Positions 6,641 to 7,961 of a stretch of 7,961 nucleotides of DNA are shown here, piece after piece; position 1 is the first letter of the stretch, and each line of letters opens with the position of its first letter. The stretch spans positions 1 to 7,961 of the forward strand of contig JAKITH010000047.1 in NCBI GenBank assembly GCA_021648185.1. The letters are read 5' to 3'. The position numbers and the translations under genes are program-made. Source of the stretch: Thiomicrorhabdus sp. Its GTDB lineage: Bacteria > Pseudomonadota > Gammaproteobacteria > Thiomicrospirales > Thiomicrospiraceae. A model generated the notes under the pieces. The model was not told the origin of the DNA, did no database searches, and saw only the letters and a program-made list of their open reading frames with translations.

Positions 6641-6768
6641 AACAATGGATTTCAAAAAAGAAAAACTGAGGGGTCTACCCTACTGACCAATCAATTATTC
6701 TTAGTTCTTCAATAAAAGAAGAACTGGAGAGGTTAAAAAACAAATGAGCCTATATTTTAATCAGAATA
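6641..6768. other. Non-coding debris between IS remnant and sigma-factor relic
   Basis: No gene is supported here. A short plus-strand open stretch (about 6670-6747) would read DQSIILSSSIKEELERLKNK then stop; it looks like a coiled-coil tail of some lost protein but has no start or ribosome site, and I do not recognise it. GAGGGGTCTACCCT at 6668-6681 resembles the GAGGGTCTGCCCCT inserted inside the transposase remnant at 6399-6412. Confidence 0.3.
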
Positions 6769-7002
6769 TTAAATATCTGGATTGAGCCGCATAACCATGC
6801 AAAGAAAGGATAAATACCAAAAATTGTGTTCCTGTACTGTAATGGCTTTTTTGTTAAAATAGAATCTTCGCAAAGCAGTAATGGTCGTCGATGAAAAGTG
6901 ACTTCTATCATTCCAATCCAACTTATCAAAATCAAACACCCGAACATAAGCTTCGTTGACCAATTCAGTTGCCTGAAAGATGATGGTTTGGTTTTCTTTT
7001 TT
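6769..7002 (-). pseudogene. ECF sigma factor relic (region 2 fragment)
   Basis: On the minus strand the frame open from 7002 down to 6769 has no proper start. Bases about 6975-6856 encode QATELVNEAYVRVF, then DWNDRSHF and TALRRF. This lines up position by position with the conserved region-2 block of one ECF sigma group (typically xATALVHEAYLRL...DWQNRAHFF...AMRRILVDHA, the TIGR02999-like group often called ECF43). After that block the frame decays into unrelated residues ending LSFLCMVMRLNPDI, and the DNA-binding region 4 is absent. Intact members are about 185 residues, so less than half remains. It lies divergent to the FG-GAP protein gene, suggesting both came from the same donor segment. 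The match rests on motif memory; the alignment of VNEAY, DWxxRxHF and LRR with correct spacing makes it fairly safe. Confidence 0.68.
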
Positions 7003-7125
7003 TTAAAATATTGCCAGCAAAGCCACTAATTCTCTAAAACTCAATTAAAAACAGATTATTTGGAAAATTAACCTGTTACTAACGATTATATAGGAGACTG
7101 TCATTTTTTTAATTAAACCCTTACC
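7003..7125. promoter_or_regulatory. Upstream region of the FG-GAP protein gene
   Basis: A 123-base very AT-rich spacer. A strong-looking AGGAGA at 7092-7097 lies 28 nt before the nearest in-frame ATG (7126), too far for normal initiation, and an in-frame TAA (7114-7116) excludes an upstream start. It may be a relic of an earlier gene start. No convincing -35/-10 pair is seen. Confidence 0.3.
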
Positions 7126-7961
7126 ATGAGATCCTTAACCATGAAAATATTATTATCAGTTATATTTCTACTAGCAACAAACCCATCTGTCAGTAAGGAA
7201 AGCGTTTGGAATAATTTAAGATCAGTGCTTACCACCATTATAGATTATTTTGATTTGACCATGAATCTACTAGACTCCTCAGGCGGCGCCCAATCAGGGC
7301 ATCTTTTTGGTATTACATTAGCTAATGGGGACTTTAACAATGACGGTTGGCACGATTTGGTCATCGGTGTTCCTGGTTATGGCGCATTAGCTAATGGCGT
7401 AATAAATTCAGGGGCAGCCGTAGTTTTATATGGAACTGATAACGGTTTGACTGCTACAGGTTATCAAATATTGACCCAAGAGCTTGAAATTGGCGGGAGT
7501 GATTTGGAGCCTGGCGACAGGTTTGGTTTAAGTTTGGTTTCGGGCAATTTCAATGGGGATAACTTTGATGACCTGGCCGTTGGCGTTCCATATGACAGCT
7601 TTATGTTTAACGGCAATCAATTAAATGGAGCTGGTGCTGTCAGTATATTTCTTGGTAGCTCTGATGGTTTGTCGGATGCTTCGGTACAGATAAACAGAGG
7701 GATGAACAGTGTTGGCATAGGGATTGATGATTCTAATAATTTTGGCCACAGCCTGGCTTCTGGCGATTTTAACAACGATGACTTTGATGATTTAGCAGTT
7801 TCTGAACCTTTTGTGGATTTAGGGCCATTTTCAGAGCTAACAAATGCTGGGATGGTATTGGTTTACTCTGGCACTGAATTTGGGATTGTTCCCGAAAACG
7901 CTATTCGCTTACATCAGATCTTTGGCGGTGCTGGGGTTGATGAAGATTTTGGTTTAGTCAT
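7126..7961 (+). CDS. Secreted FG-GAP repeat (integrin-alpha-like beta-propeller) protein, partial
   Basis: The frame is open from the ATG at 7126 to the right edge. Two starts are possible: 7126 (MRSLTMKILL) and 7141 (MKILLSVIFLLA); neither has a good ribosome site. From 7141, residues 1-18 form a signal peptide. Three FG-GAP repeats follow, each with a calcium-binding loop: FGITLANGDFNNDGWHDLVI (loop Asp64-Asp72), FGLSLVSGNFNGDNFDDLAV (Asn136-Asp144) and FGHSLASGDFNNDDFDDLAV (Asp209-Asp217); a fourth begins with FGLV at the edge. Between repeats, GAAVVLYG, GAVSIFLGSSDGL and GMVLVYSG are the usual blade strands. Such repeats build calcium-stabilised seven-bladed propellers in surface or secreted proteins. 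Binding partner and full length are unknown. It follows IS debris and a sigma-factor relic, so it may have been acquired. Confidence 0.85.
   Translation, partial: MRSLTMKILLSVIFLLATNPSVSKESVWNNLRSVLTTIIDYFDLTMNLLDSSGGAQSGHLFGITLANGDFNNDGWHDLVIGVPGYGALANGVINSGAAVVLYGTDNGLTATGYQILTQELEIGGSDLEPGDRFGLSLVSGNFNGDNFDDLAVGVPYDSFMFNGNQLNGAGAVSIFLGSSDGLSDASVQINRGMNSVGIGIDDSNNFGHSLASGDFNNDDFDDLAVSEPFVDLGPFSELTNAGMVLVYSGTEFGIVPENAIRLHQIFGGAGVDEDFGLV

Noticed and set aside
1..7961. CRISPR array, tRNA, rRNA or riboswitch
   Set aside because: No regularly spaced repeats, no cloverleaf-like segment, and no recognisable conserved RNA motif found by eye on either strand.

Overview
The window looks like a chromosomal segment of a moderately AT-rich gammaproteobacterium. 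The protein styles (an Aer-type FAD-PAS receptor, a histidine kinase with an HDLRQP box, a cold-shock domain with a membrane tail, a secreted gamma-glutamyltransferase) would suit a Thiomicrospira/Hydrogenovibrio/Thiomicrorhabdus-like marine sulfur oxidiser. That placement is an impression from protein style, not a database result.

Left part (1-5107): ordinary, intact housekeeping and signalling DNA. A SYLF-domain (YSC84/DUF500) exported protein runs off the left edge on the minus strand. Divergent from it lies a probable plus-strand operon: a six-pass membrane hybrid histidine kinase with a C-terminal receiver domain, a NarL/LuxR-type response regulator, and a periplasmic gamma-glutamyltransferase whose ribosome site lies 21 nt after the regulator's stop. 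The likely reading is that the two-component pair senses a membrane or periplasmic signal and controls transcription, with glutathione/gamma-glutamyl breakdown cotranscribed and possibly part of the output. A small minus-strand protein, cold-shock domain plus one membrane segment, converges on the transferase gene and overlaps its 3' end.

Right part (5108-7961): an eroded, rearranged stretch. A PAS receptor of the Aer family keeps the FAD-contact residues but stops inside its HAMP domain, so the chemotaxis signalling domain is gone. It is followed by a 5'-truncated IS3-family transposase remnant carrying an apparent 18-nt in-frame insertion, and then by a minus-strand fragment of an ECF sigma factor (region 2 only). 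From about 7126 an apparently intact secreted FG-GAP beta-propeller protein begins and runs off the right edge. This pattern suggests an insertion-sequence-mediated junction between the backbone and acquired DNA.

I see no CRISPR array, tRNA or rRNA. I find no clearly new multi-gene system. The points most worth following are the kinase-regulator-transferase operon, the receptor truncation next to IS debris, the unlisted sigma-factor relic beside an FG-GAP gene, and the membrane-tethered cold-shock protein.
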